Shown one piece after another: positions 8,507 through 16,890 of a DNA stretch of 64,000 bases; the first letter of the stretch is position 1, and every line of letters starts with the position of its first letter. Made by a program: the position numbers and the translations under genes. The notes below the pieces were generated by a model. The model had not been told where the DNA came from and made no database searches. It worked only from the letters and a program-made list of their open reading frames with translations. This stretch comes from Opitutus sp. ER46 (GTDB lineage: Bacteria; Verrucomicrobiota; Verrucomicrobiia; Opitutales; Opitutaceae), in assembly GCF_003054705.1 (NCBI RefSeq), contig NZ_QAYX01000025.1, positions 372,001-436,000 of the forward strand, read 5' to 3'.

Positions 8507-9289
8507 ATGAACCTCTCGCTCTATTCCGCCGCCACGGGCATGGAGGCGCAGCAGATGAACCTGAACACGATCGCCAACAACCTGGCGAACGTGAACACCC
8601 CGGGTTTCAAGCGCAGCAAGATCGAGTTCCAGGATCTGCTCTATCAGGCTCCGCGCGCGTCCGGTTCCGAATCCGGCGGCGGCAACCTGGTTCCGACCGG
8701 CGTCGAGGTGGGCAACGGCTCCCGCGTCGCGGCCACGTCCAAGGTCTTCACGCAGGGCCAGCTCACCGCCACCGGTGAGAAGCTCGACATCGCCATCCAG
8801 GGCGAGGGCTTCTTCGAGATTCAGCGGCCCGACGGCACCTTCGCCTACACCCGCGACGGCTCCTTCAAGCTCAATGCCCAGGGCCAGGTCGTCACCGCCG
8901 ACGGCCTCCCAGTCGGCAGCGGCTTCCAGACGATCCCGAGCGGCGCGACGTCCGTCTCCGTTTCCGAAGACGGCCAGGTCACGGTCCAGACGGCCACCGG
9001 GACCAGCACCTTCGCCCTCACGCTCACGCGTTTCCCGAACCCCTCCGGCCTCCGCAGCCTCGGTGGCAATCTCTACGAAGAGACGGCTGCCAGCGGCACG
9101 CCCGAAGCGGGCAAACCCTCCGAGGACGGCTTCGGCCGCACCATCCAGGGCTACGTCGAGAACTCCAACGTGAACATCGTGGAGGAGATGGTGGCGCTCA
9201 TCATCGCCCAGCGCGCCTACGAGATTAACTCCAAGTCGATCCAGGCCTCGGACGAGATGCTCCAGAGCGCGGCCAACATGAAGCGATGA
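8507..9289 (+). CDS. flgG: Flagellar distal rod protein FlgG
   Basis: FlgG, 260 aa, the distal rod subunit that spans peptidoglycan and the outer-membrane rings. It shows the classical N-terminus (LYSAATGMEAQQMNLNTIANNLANVNTPGFKRS), the KLDIAIQGEGFFEIQRPDG core, and the C-terminal VENSNVNIVEEMVALIIAQRAYEINSKSIQ block. Its end overlaps the flgA start by 4 nt, so the genes are coupled. Length is exactly in the family range. Confidence 0.96.
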   Translation: MNLSLYSAATGMEAQQMNLNTIANNLANVNTPGFKRSKIEFQDLLYQAPRASGSESGGGNLVPTGVEVGNGSRVAATSKVFTQGQLTATGEKLDIAIQGEGFFEIQRPDGTFAYTRDGSFKLNAQGQVVTADGLPVGSGFQTIPSGATSVSVSEDGQVTVQTATGTSTFALTLTRFPNPSGLRSLGGNLYEETAASGTPEAGKPSEDGFGRTIQGYVENSNVNIVEEMVALIIAQRAYEINSKSIQASDEMLQSAANMKR

Positions 9290-10002
9290 AGACCCGCTGG
9301 TCCATTTTCCTGTCGGTTCTCGCCGTGTTTGCCTTCGGCCCGCTCACCGCGGCGCCGGCAAACGCCGAGGCCGTCACCCTCAGCCGCGAGCAACTGCTCG
9401 CCTCGCTGAGCCGCGATGTCGCCGGTCACTTCAATCTCGAAGGCAGCCTCGAACTCGACCTGATCCGCGCCTGGGCCGCCCCGACGCGCACCGCCCGCCA
9501 GTGGGATGTTGTCGTCACCGATTATCCGAACACCGCCACCTCCGCGATGCTGCTGCGTTGCCGGCTCGTCGCCGATGGCGAGGCGCTGCCCGACATCACC
9601 CTGATGCTGCGTGCTTCCCTCTGGCGCGATGTCTGGTCCACCCGTGAGCCGCTCACGATCGGCGCTACCTTCGACCCGGCCCTGCTCGAGACCCGCCGCG
9701 TCGACCTCTTCCGCGAGCGCGAGGCGCTCCCGACCGCCGTGGGCGATCGCTCGTACATCTTTTCCCGCGGCGTGGCCGCCGGTCATATCCTGACCTGGCG
9801 CGACATCAGCCGCCGCCCCCTGGTCCGCAAGGGCCAGGTCGTGGATGTCTCCGCGACCGAGGGCATGCTGGTCGTGACGATGAAAGCCGTCGCGATGGAG
9901 AACGGCGCGCAGGGTGACACCGTCACCGTGCGCAACCCGGATTCGCGCAAGGACTTTGCCGCCCTCGTGGTCGATGAAAACCGTGTCCAAGTCCGCTTCT
10001 AG
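9286..10002 (+). CDS. flgA: Flagellar P-ring assembly chaperone FlgA
   Basis: FlgA, 238 aa, the periplasmic chaperone for P-ring (FlgI) assembly. A signal peptide is visible at residues 1-28 (SIFLSVLAVFAFGPLTAAPANAEA). The C-terminal two thirds contain the SAF-type domain with the typical RGVAAGHILTWRDISRRPLVRKGQVV stretch and a final beta segment (GDTVTVRNPDSRKDFAALVVDENRVQV). The start overlaps flgG; the end overlaps flgH by 29 nt in another frame. Confidence 0.93.
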   Translation: MKTRWSIFLSVLAVFAFGPLTAAPANAEAVTLSREQLLASLSRDVAGHFNLEGSLELDLIRAWAAPTRTARQWDVVVTDYPNTATSAMLLRCRLVADGEALPDITLMLRASLWRDVWSTREPLTIGATFDPALLETRRVDLFREREALPTAVGDRSYIFSRGVAAGHILTWRDISRRPLVRKGQVVDVSATEGMLVVTMKAVAMENGAQGDTVTVRNPDSRKDFAALVVDENRVQVRF

Positions 10003-10606
10003 TCTCCGCCGCTCGAGCGCCGTGCTCGCCCTGCTCGCGACCGCCGTCGCGGTCCAGGCCGACTCCATCTGGCCGGCCAGCGGACGGGTGCCGGCGGCGA
10101 TGTTCGCCGACCGCAAGGCGAGCGCACCGGGCGACATCCTCACGATCATCGTCGCCGAGTCGGTCGCCGCGCAGAACAGCCAGTCGAAGAAGTCGGAGCG
10201 CAAGTCCTCCCTCGAGGACGCAGTCTCGAAGTTCATCTTCAGCGGGGTCGGCTCGCACGCCAGCGAGATGCCCGGCCTCAGCGTCGGCGGCTCCTCGTCG
10301 TATTCGGGCGGTGGCGACGTCAGCAACACCCAGAGTCTTTCCTCCCGCGCCGCCGTCCTCGTGACCGACGTGCTGCCCAACGGCAACCTCGTCATCGAGG
10401 GCGTACGCGTCGTCCGGTCTTCCGGCGAAACCCAGTATGTGGTCCTCCACGGTCTGGTGCGGCCCGAGGATATCTCGCGCACGAACACGCTCGTGTCGTC
10501 GAACATCGCGGATGCCCGCGTCGAGTTCTACTCGGAGGGCGCCCTCACCGAGGCCCAGAAGCGGGGTTGGCTGACCAAGATCTACGAGAAGCTCCGGCCG
10601 TTCTGA
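9974..10606 (+). CDS. flgH: Flagellar L-ring protein FlgH, without a lipobox cysteine
   Basis: FlgH, 210 aa, forms the outer-membrane L-ring. The start is placed at the ATG at 9974 inside the end of flgA because it gives a good signal peptide (RRSSAVLALLATAVAVQADS). Family signatures are PGDILTIIVAE, the Ser/Gly-rich middle, and ANGNL-like PNGNLVIEG followed by GLVRPEDIS and the C-terminal GWLTKIYEKLRPF. Most FlgH proteins are lipoproteins; this one contains no cysteine at all, so signal peptidase I processing is expected. Confidence 0.93.
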   Translation: MKTVSKSASSLRRSSAVLALLATAVAVQADSIWPASGRVPAAMFADRKASAPGDILTIIVAESVAAQNSQSKKSERKSSLEDAVSKFIFSGVGSHASEMPGLSVGGSSSYSGGGDVSNTQSLSSRAAVLVTDVLPNGNLVIEGVRVVRSSGETQYVVLHGLVRPEDISRTNTLVSSNIADARVEFYSEGALTEAQKRGWLTKIYEKLRPF

Positions 10607-10632
10607 TCCCGATCACCTTTTTCGTTCCCAGG

Positions 10633-11778
10633 ATGTCTACAGCAGGACGCACCTCTTTTGCCCGGTACTTCGGAAGTCGGACCTTCCGGGCCTGCTTCCT
10701 TGTGGCGGCGGCCCTCGGGCTGAGCGCCACGCTCCACGCCTCGCGCGTCAAGGACCTCACGCTGGTCGAAGGTGGCCGGGACAACCAGTTGGTCGGTTAC
10801 GGCCTGGTCGTCGGCCTGGCGGGTGACGGTGACAGCAACGCCATCGCGACCCTCCGCGCCGTCGCCAACGTGCTCCAGCGCCACGGCCTCGACGTCAGCG
10901 CCAGCGACCTCAAGGCGAAGAACACCGCGGCGGTCATGGTCACCGCCGACATCGGCGCCTTCCTCAAGTCTGGGAGCCGGATCGATGTGAATGTGGCCTC
11001 CCTCGGTGACGCCAAGACGCTGCAGGGCGGGGTGCTCCTCCAGACGCCGCTAATCGGTGGCGACGGTCGCGTTTACGCCGTGGCTCAGGGCCCGGTCGCG
11101 ATCGGCGGCTTCCTCGGCGGCTCCGGCGGTGCCGGCGGCGCCACGGTGCAGAAGAATCATCCCACCACCGGCGTCATCAGCAACGGCGCCATCGTGGAGC
11201 GCGAGATTCGCGCGACCCTCGTCCAGGACAACGTCCTCCGCCTTCTCCTGCACAATCCCGATTTTACCACCGCCGCCCGCATGGCCGACGCGATCAACGC
11301 CCAGTGGCCGGCCGCCGCCAATCCGGTCGACGCCGCCACGATCGCCGTGACCATGCCCGCCAACTACCGCGGCCGCGACGTGGCCTTCATCGCCGACCTG
11401 GGGCAGGTTGAGGCTTCGGCCGACACCCTTGCCCGCGTCGTGATCAACGAGCGCACCGGCACCATCGTGGCCACCTCCACGGTCCGGCTTTCCCAGGTCG
11501 CGATCGCGCATGGCGCGCTGACCATCACGGTGACGTCCAATCTCGGCGTCAGCCAGCCGGGCGCTTTCGCCACGGGCGGGCAGACCACCACCGTCGCCTC
11601 CACCCAGACGAACGTGAACGAGGTCAAGGGTGGCTTCACGGTGGTGAACGAGCCACCGACCATCGAGCGGCTGGCCGCCGCCCTCAACGCCCTCGGCGTC
11701 TCGACGCGCGAGATGATGGCCATCTTCCAAAGTCTCAAGCGTGCCGGCGCCCTCCAGGCCGAACTCGTGATCAACTGA
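10633..11778 (+). CDS. flgI: Flagellar P-ring protein FlgI
   Basis: FlgI, 381 aa, the periplasmic P-ring subunit. The ATG at 10633 is preferred over an upstream TTG at 10567 because it lies 26 nt after flgH and leads into a signal peptide (about residues 1-38, ending TLHASRVKDL). Typical motifs are RVKDLTLVEGGRDNQLVGYGLVVGLAGDGD, the SRIDVNVASLGDAKTLQGG stretch, and the C-terminal LAAALNALGVSTREMMAIFQSLKRAGALQAEL. It is followed by flgJ after 5 nt. Confidence 0.96.
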   Translation: MSTAGRTSFARYFGSRTFRACFLVAAALGLSATLHASRVKDLTLVEGGRDNQLVGYGLVVGLAGDGDSNAIATLRAVANVLQRHGLDVSASDLKAKNTAAVMVTADIGAFLKSGSRIDVNVASLGDAKTLQGGVLLQTPLIGGDGRVYAVAQGPVAIGGFLGGSGGAGGATVQKNHPTTGVISNGAIVEREIRATLVQDNVLRLLLHNPDFTTAARMADAINAQWPAAANPVDAATIAVTMPANYRGRDVAFIADLGQVEASADTLARVVINERTGTIVATSTVRLSQVAIAHGALTITVTSNLGVSQPGAFATGGQTTTVASTQTNVNEVKGGFTVVNEPPTIERLAAALNALGVSTREMMAIFQSLKRAGALQAELVIN

Positions 11779-11783
11779 GCCGC

Positions 11784-12155
11784 ATGAACGTCTCCGGCAT
11801 CACTTCCTCCACCTCTCCGCGGCCCGCCGACGAAACCGGCGAGTTGACCGCGACCGAGCGCGTCCGGGCCAAGCAGCTCCGCGGCAGTGCGCTGCGCAAT
11901 GCCGCCCCCGCCGAGCAGCGCGCCGCCGTGGCCGCCCAGTTCGAGGCCGTGCTTGTCCGCCAGATGCTGGGCAAGACCATGACGTCGATGCTCGGCAACG
12001 CCGGCGGTTCCGCCAGCAGCGTCTACGGCGACCTCCTGACCGACACGATGGCCCAGAAGCTCACCTCCGGCGCCGGCATGGGCCTCGCGGCCGTGATCGA
12101 GAAACAACTGACTCCCCGAATCTCCAACCCGGCGGCAACGCCGTCAGCCACATGA
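11784..12155 (+). CDS. flgJ: Short rod-binding protein FlgJ (N-terminal domain only)
   Basis: A 123-aa protein that corresponds only to the rod-binding N-terminal domain of FlgJ. The signature AAVAAQFEAVLVRQMLGKTM and the YGDLLTDTMAQKLTSGAGMGLA helix are present. The C-terminal peptidoglycan-hydrolase domain of enterobacterial FlgJ is missing, as in many other phyla, so a separate muramidase must open the wall. It overlaps flgN by 4 nt. Confidence 0.9.
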   Translation: MNVSGITSSTSPRPADETGELTATERVRAKQLRGSALRNAAPAEQRAAVAAQFEAVLVRQMLGKTMTSMLGNAGGSASSVYGDLLTDTMAQKLTSGAGMGLAAVIEKQLTPRISNPAATPSAT

Positions 12156-12673
12156 CTGGTCTCGCGACATTTCCCACGACAACGTCCTGGCAGGGTATCG
12201 TCGAATGCCTGCGCGCCGAGCTGCAGGATTACGGTGAGCTCCTCCGCCTTTTTGAGGCCCAGCAGCGCAGCCTCTTTAACCGTGAAGCCGATCAGGTTCT
12301 CCTGCTCGCCAACGAGATCGAAGCCCAGGCCCAGCGGCTCTCCGACTGCCGCGGCCAGCGCGAGAGCGCGGTCGCCGAGTTTGCCGACAGCCTCGGCCAG
12401 CCGCGCAACACCTCGCTGCGGGCCATGCTCCCGCTCATCGAGGCCGATGCCCGTCCGCTGCTCGAAGCGCTGATCAACGAGGTCAACGCCCTCCTGCACC
12501 GCGTGCGCCGCACCAGCCGCCACAACCACTCGCTCCTCGCCCGCACCGTCGAACTCCACCAGGAGACGCTCCAGATGCTGCGGCCGCAGAGCTACACCAA
12601 GACGTATTCGCCGGCCGGCCGCGTGTCGGTCGCGACCACGCACGCGCCTTCGACGCTGCGCGCCACCGGTTGA
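12152..12673 (+). CDS. flgN: Flagellar chaperone FlgN
   Basis: A 173-aa, mostly helical cytosolic protein matching FlgN, the export chaperone of the hook-filament junction proteins FlgK and FlgL. The helix LRLFEAQQRSLFNREADQVLLLANEIEAQAQRL is the usual family signature, followed by two more long helices and a Ser/Thr/Pro tail. It directly precedes flgK and flgL, its expected clients, and its ATG overlaps the flgJ stop. Confidence 0.85.
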   Translation: MTGLATFPTTTSWQGIVECLRAELQDYGELLRLFEAQQRSLFNREADQVLLLANEIEAQAQRLSDCRGQRESAVAEFADSLGQPRNTSLRAMLPLIEADARPLLEALINEVNALLHRVRRTSRHNHSLLARTVELHQETLQMLRPQSYTKTYSPAGRVSVATTHAPSTLRATG

Positions 12674-12713
12674 ACCACCGCTCCCCGGTTCACCCCCCCA
12701 ACCTTCCGCTCCC

Positions 12714-14108
12714 ATGGCCGGCCTCTTCGCCACCCTCAATTCCACCGTCAAGGCGATCACCGCACACAGCGCGGCGCTCGAGACGACGGGCAAGAACCTG
12801 GCGAACGTGAACAACACGTCGTACGCCCGGCAACGGGTGATCTACGGCGACCGCGGCACGATCGCGACCCCGACCGGCGCGGAGAGCCTCGGCCTTGAGG
12901 CCCTGGGCGTGCAGCAGCTGCGCGACCAGCTCCTCGATCTCCAGGTGGCCCGCGAGATCTCGATCACCTCCGGCTACGAGGCCGAACAGAAGGGGTATCA
13001 GCGCGCGCAGGCCGCCCTCGGCCAGAGCATCGAGAGCACCACCACCGGCACGAGCGACAGCGGCATCGGCGCCGCCCTCGATAACTTCTTCAACAGCTTC
13101 CAGAGCCTCGCCGGCAGCCCGACCAGTGATGGCGTCCGTGAGACCCTGCTCCAGAACGCCACGATCCTCACCGATCGTCTCCAGCTTGCCGACCAGCGCC
13201 TGCAGCAGGTCCAGGACGACCTCGACACCCAGATCACGACGGACGTCAGCACGGTGAACGACCTGCTGAACACGATCGCCGAGCTGAACGAGCAGATTTC
13301 CCGCTTCGAGGTCAACGCCGCCGGCACCGCCGTTGACCTGCGCGACCAGCGCCAGGCCCGCCTCGAGGAACTCGCCGCCAAGCTTCCCGTCACCGTGAAG
13401 GACCTCGGCGATGGCACCCTCCAGCTCTCCGCGAAGGACACGAGCGGCGTCAGCGTCATGCTCGTCAATGGTGCCACGGTTGACAACACGGTGTCCTTTG
13501 ACGGCACCCAGATCACCGCCGGTACGCCCGCCGCCACGCTCAATCTCGCGAGCGGATCCATCCAGGGCTCGCTCAAGGCCAAGACCGGTGCGGTCCAGAC
13601 GCTGCGCGACAACCTCGATGCGCTCGCCGGCCAGCTGATCACGTCCGTCAACGCCGCCTACAACCCGTCCAGTGTCGCCGGCGGCAACTTCTTCAACGGC
13701 ACCGAAGCCGGTTCGATCGCCGTCGTCGGCACCATCACCTCCGCCTCGCTGAAAGCCGGTGACGGGAGCGCTTCGGGCAACAACAGCATCGCGCTGGCGA
13801 TTGCCGGCCTGGCGAGCAAGACGTTCTCGATCAGCGGTGGCGCGGCGATCGACGGCACGTTCGTCGGGTTCTACAGCAAGTCGGTCGCCAGCATCGGCCA
13901 GTCCCTGTCCGCCGCCAATTCCCGCGTCGAGGACCAGAACAACATCGAGGAGCTCGTGCGGAAACAGCGCGATGGCGTGAGCGGCGTTTCCATGGACGAG
14001 GAACTCGCGGACCTGCTCAAGTTCCAGCGCGCGTTCCAGGCCTCCTCCCGCGTCTTCAACGTCGTCGACGAACTCCTCGACACCGTCGTCAACCGCCTCG
14101 GCGCCTGA
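12714..14108 (+). CDS. flgK: Hook-associated protein 1, FlgK
   Basis: FlgK, 464 aa, the first hook-filament junction protein. The N-terminal helix (FATLNSTVKAITAHSAALETTGKNLANVNNTSYARQR) and the LDNFFNSFQSLAGSPTSDGVRETLLQNA block are diagnostic, as is the C-terminal GVSMDEELADLLKFQRAFQASSRVFNVVDELLDTVVNRLG. The central variable domain is compact compared with enterobacterial FlgK (about 550 aa). It is followed by flgL after 24 nt. Confidence 0.95.
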   Translation: MAGLFATLNSTVKAITAHSAALETTGKNLANVNNTSYARQRVIYGDRGTIATPTGAESLGLEALGVQQLRDQLLDLQVAREISITSGYEAEQKGYQRAQAALGQSIESTTTGTSDSGIGAALDNFFNSFQSLAGSPTSDGVRETLLQNATILTDRLQLADQRLQQVQDDLDTQITTDVSTVNDLLNTIAELNEQISRFEVNAAGTAVDLRDQRQARLEELAAKLPVTVKDLGDGTLQLSAKDTSGVSVMLVNGATVDNTVSFDGTQITAGTPAATLNLASGSIQGSLKAKTGAVQTLRDNLDALAGQLITSVNAAYNPSSVAGGNFFNGTEAGSIAVVGTITSASLKAGDGSASGNNSIALAIAGLASKTFSISGGAAIDGTFVGFYSKSVASIGQSLSAANSRVEDQNNIEELVRKQRDGVSGVSMDEELADLLKFQRAFQASSRVFNVVDELLDTVVNRLGA

Positions 14109-14132
14109 CCCCGGACCTAAGCAAGGCATCCC

Positions 14133-15026
14133 ATGCGCATCACGACCAACACCGTCCAGGACAACATCGTCTCCCAGATTCAGAATCTCAGCACGAAGCA
14201 GGCGAAGCTGCAGACGCAGGTGTCCACCGGGCAGCGCATCTTCCAGCCCGAGGACGATCCGGCGTCGGTTGGCCGCACCCTCAACCTGCAGAGCGAGCAG
14301 CGCAAAATCACGCAGTACGCCAGCAACGCGACCCGCGCGCTCGAGCTGAGCCAGGCCACCTTCTCGGGACTCAACGCCATCAAGACCGTGTCCGACCGCG
14401 CCTCCGAGATCGCCACCCTCGGCAGCGGCGCGCTGAGCTCCTCGCAGAGCCAGGCGTATGCCACCGAAGTCAACCAGCTGATCGAGCAGACGCTCGAACT
14501 CGCCAATTCCCGCTTCGGCACCGACTACCTGTTTGGCGGCACCAAGCTCGATACCGCTCCCTTCGCGGCGACGCGGACCGACGGCAAGATCACGGCGGTC
14601 TCCTACGAGGGGAACAGCGAGCAGGTTTCCCTCCCGCTCTCCGAGTCCGCCACCGTCTCGCCGACCACCGACGAGGCGACGAATCTCAGCCTGCGGGACT
14701 TCCTCAAGAACCTGATCGACCTCCGGGACTCGCTGGACACCAACAATTCGAGCGGGCTCGCCACCGCCCAGGCCGCCCTCATCGACTCGGAAGACGTGCT
14801 GGTGGCTTCGCTCGCCCGCAACGGCGGCATCCAGACCCGCATCGAGGCGCATCAGGACCAGCTGAAGGATCGTTCGACCGAACTTGAGAAGCTCGTCTCC
14901 GGCGAGGTCGATGTCGACCTGCCTGAAACCATCGTTAAGCTCACCCAAACCCAGACGGCATACGAAGCCGCGCTCCAGTCGTCGGTGAAGATCATGCAGA
15001 TCTCCCTCCTCGACTATATCAACTGA
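14133..15026 (+). CDS. flgL: Hook-associated protein 3, FlgL
   Basis: FlgL, 297 aa, the second hook-filament junction protein, related to flagellin. It starts MRITTNTVQDNIVSQIQNL and carries the STGQRIFQPEDDPASVGRTL signature, a long coiled-coil D1 segment, the NSRFGTDYLFGGTKLDTAPF motif, and a C-terminal helix ending SVKIMQISLLDYIN. The position between flgK and fliW is common in bacteria that use FliW-CsrA control. Confidence 0.94.
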   Translation: MRITTNTVQDNIVSQIQNLSTKQAKLQTQVSTGQRIFQPEDDPASVGRTLNLQSEQRKITQYASNATRALELSQATFSGLNAIKTVSDRASEIATLGSGALSSSQSQAYATEVNQLIEQTLELANSRFGTDYLFGGTKLDTAPFAATRTDGKITAVSYEGNSEQVSLPLSESATVSPTTDEATNLSLRDFLKNLIDLRDSLDTNNSSGLATAQAALIDSEDVLVASLARNGGIQTRIEAHQDQLKDRSTELEKLVSGEVDVDLPETIVKLTQTQTAYEAALQSSVKIMQISLLDYIN

Positions 15027-15082
15027 CTCTTCCCCGACCTTCGTTCCAATCCGCCCTTCACCCTCGCGACCTCTTTACCGAC

Positions 15083-15550
15083 ATGAAAGTCCTGCCCGAA
15101 GTCTTCCCGACCGACATCGATGTCCCGCCCTCCAACGAACTCCAGTTGCCGCAGGGAATCGTCGGGTTTGGCACCTACAAGCGCGCCGAACTCCTCTACC
15201 TCCCGAATCACCTCCCGTTCCTGTGGATGAAGCTCCACAGCCCGACGGACCACCTGTTCTTCATCGTGATCGAGCCGGGTGGCATCGTGCCGGGATACGA
15301 GCCGGAGATCTTCGATGAGGACGCCGAGCAGCTCGGCATCGTCGATCCCTCGCAGGCGATGATCCTGAACATCGTCACCCTCCGGAAGCAGAACCCGGTC
15401 GAGGCGACGGTGAACCTGATCGGGCCCATCGTCGTGAATCGCCGGACGCGCATCGGCCGGCAGCTCGTCATCTCGAACTACTCTCGCTACAGCGCCCACC
15501 ACGCGCTGGTCGAAAACCCGCAGGCGTCGACCGTCGCCCGCTCCCTGTGA
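15083..15550 (+). CDS. fliW: Flagellar assembly factor FliW
   Basis: FliW, 155 aa, which binds free flagellin and, when released, binds CsrA and relieves its translational repression. The conserved stretch [21 protein letters not shown] and the later [33 protein letters not shown] are clear family marks. It lies 7 nt upstream of csrA, itself followed by the flagellin gene, which gives the full FliW-CsrA-flagellin feedback module in one place. Confidence 0.95.
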   Translation: MKVLPEVFPTDIDVPPSNELQLPQGIVGFGTYKRAELLYLPNHLPFLWMKLHSPTDHLFFIVIEPGGIVPGYEPEIFDEDAEQLGIVDPSQAMILNIVTLRKQNPVEATVNLIGPIVVNRRTRIGRQLVISNYSRYSAHHALVENPQASTVARSL

Positions 15551-15557
15551 GGCCGCC

Positions 15558-15866
15558 ATGCTTGTCCTATCACGCAAAGTAAATGAGGCGATCGTCATCG
15601 GTGACTCGGTCGAGATCCGAATCACCCGCATCGAAGGTGACGTCGTCAAAATCGGCATTTCGGCTCCGCGCGACATCGCCATCTTCCGCAAGGAAGTCCT
15701 GACCGACATCGCCGCGAGCAATCAGGCCGCGGCGGTCCGTCACAACAAGCCGGGTGGCCCGCTGCCGGTGCTGCCGACGAAGCCCGCGGTCGGGCAGCCG
15801 CTCGCCGCCCGCCCCGTTCCCGCCAACCCCGTCGACCAAGCTCCGGTCGCGGCGCCCAAAGCCTGA
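15558..15866 (+). CDS. csrA: Translational regulator CsrA with a C-terminal extension
   Basis: CsrA, 102 aa, an RNA-binding dimer that blocks ribosome access at GGA motifs. The core [20 protein letters not shown]...[20 protein letters not shown] is canonical, including the Arg of the RNA-binding surface. The usual length is 60-75 aa; here a Pro/Ala-rich tail of about 40 residues follows (from about residue 60). It is placed between fliW and flagellin. Confidence 0.96.
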   Translation: MLVLSRKVNEAIVIGDSVEIRITRIEGDVVKIGISAPRDIAIFRKEVLTDIAASNQAAAVRHNKPGGPLPVLPTKPAVGQPLAARPVPANPVDQAPVAAPKA

Positions 15867-15927
15867 GGCCACGCCTCCCGGCCTCCCTCCGTTTTCAAAA
15901 CAAACCCAGCCTTAACTCAGACCCGTC

Positions 15928-16800
15928 ATGAGCGTTATCAACACCAACATCGAAGCCATCTCCGCCGCCCGTAACCTGAATCGCAGCCAGGAAATGCTGG
16001 GCCGCTCGCTGAACCGGCTTTCCTCCGGTTCGAAGATTGTCAACCCGTCCGATGACGCCGCAGGTCTGGCCGTTTCGGAGAAGCTCGACGCGCAGAACAT
16101 GCGCGTGAAGGCCGCCACCACGAACGTGCAGAACGCGATTTCCTACACGCAGACCGCGGATGGCTTCATGAGCGGCATGACCAAGATCCTCGCCCGCATG
16201 AGCGAGCTCGGGATGCTCGCGCAGGACGTGACGAAGAACTCGACCGACGTCGCCCTCTACCAGAAGGAGTTCTCCGCCCTCCAGGATCAGCTGAAGCAGA
16301 CCATCGGTGACGGCACCGCGGGCAGCACTCCCCTGGGGCAGTTCAACGGCATCACCCTTTTCGGCTCCGACAGCACCAACAACAGCGGTGCCGGTCTCAC
16401 GGTCACCGTCGGCCAGGCGGTCGGCCAGACCATGAACATCCCGCAGATCAACCTGCGCGACGGTGACATGGGCGCGATCATCGCCACCGACAGTGCCGGC
16501 AACTACACCCTGAGCCTCGCGTCGACCGATGCGATCGCCTCGATCACGGCCGGCATTCAGGACGTGGCCGGCGAACGCGCGTCACTCGGCGCCAGCCAGT
16601 CCCGCCTCGAGCTCGCGTCGTCGACGCTCCAGGTCGAATACGAGAATCTCTCGTCCGCCATCTCGCGGATCCGCGATGTCGATGTCGCCGAGGAGTCCAC
16701 GCAGTTCGCACGGTACAACATCCTGGTGCAGTCCGGTACGGCCATGCTGGCGCAAGCCAACAAGACGCCCCAGTCGGTTCTGCAGCTCCTCAACTCGTAA
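15928..16800 (+). CDS. fliC: Flagellin
   Basis: Flagellin, 290 aa, the filament subunit. Both terminal D0/D1 regions are well conserved (MSVINTNIEAISAARNLNRSQ, LSSGSKIVNPSDDAAGLAVSEKL; C-terminal AISRIRDVDVAEESTQFARYNILVQSGTAMLAQANKTPQSVLQLL). The central exposed domain is small, so the filament is of the short type. It starts 61 nt after csrA; the leader contains no GGA trinucleotide and no clear Shine-Dalgarno sequence. It is the last gene of the + strand cluster. Confidence 0.97.
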   Translation: MSVINTNIEAISAARNLNRSQEMLGRSLNRLSSGSKIVNPSDDAAGLAVSEKLDAQNMRVKAATTNVQNAISYTQTADGFMSGMTKILARMSELGMLAQDVTKNSTDVALYQKEFSALQDQLKQTIGDGTAGSTPLGQFNGITLFGSDSTNNSGAGLTVTVGQAVGQTMNIPQINLRDGDMGAIIATDSAGNYTLSLASTDAIASITAGIQDVAGERASLGASQSRLELASSTLQVEYENLSSAISRIRDVDVAEESTQFARYNILVQSGTAMLAQANKTPQSVLQLLNS

Positions 16801-16857
16801 GCCCGCCCGCGCCGGGTTCCTCCCGCCGCGCGTTCCCTTTCCCTCAGTGCAGCCCCT

Positions 16858-16882
16858 GGGCCGGTCTTCGGACCGGCCCTTT
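16858..16882. terminator. Hairpin terminator after flagellin, shared with the convergent kinase gene
   Basis: A perfect 9-bp stem GGGCCGGTC / GACCGGCCC with a stable TTCG loop, followed by TTTGCTTT on the + strand. It starts 57 nt after the flagellin stop and ends 8 nt before the stop of the convergent kinase gene, so it can end transcription from both sides. Confidence 0.9.
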
Positions 16883-16890
16883 GCTTTGGC

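Noticed and set aside
12690-14948. 752-aa antisense frame over flgK and flgL
   Set aside because: Low-complexity shadow of two clearly identified genes.
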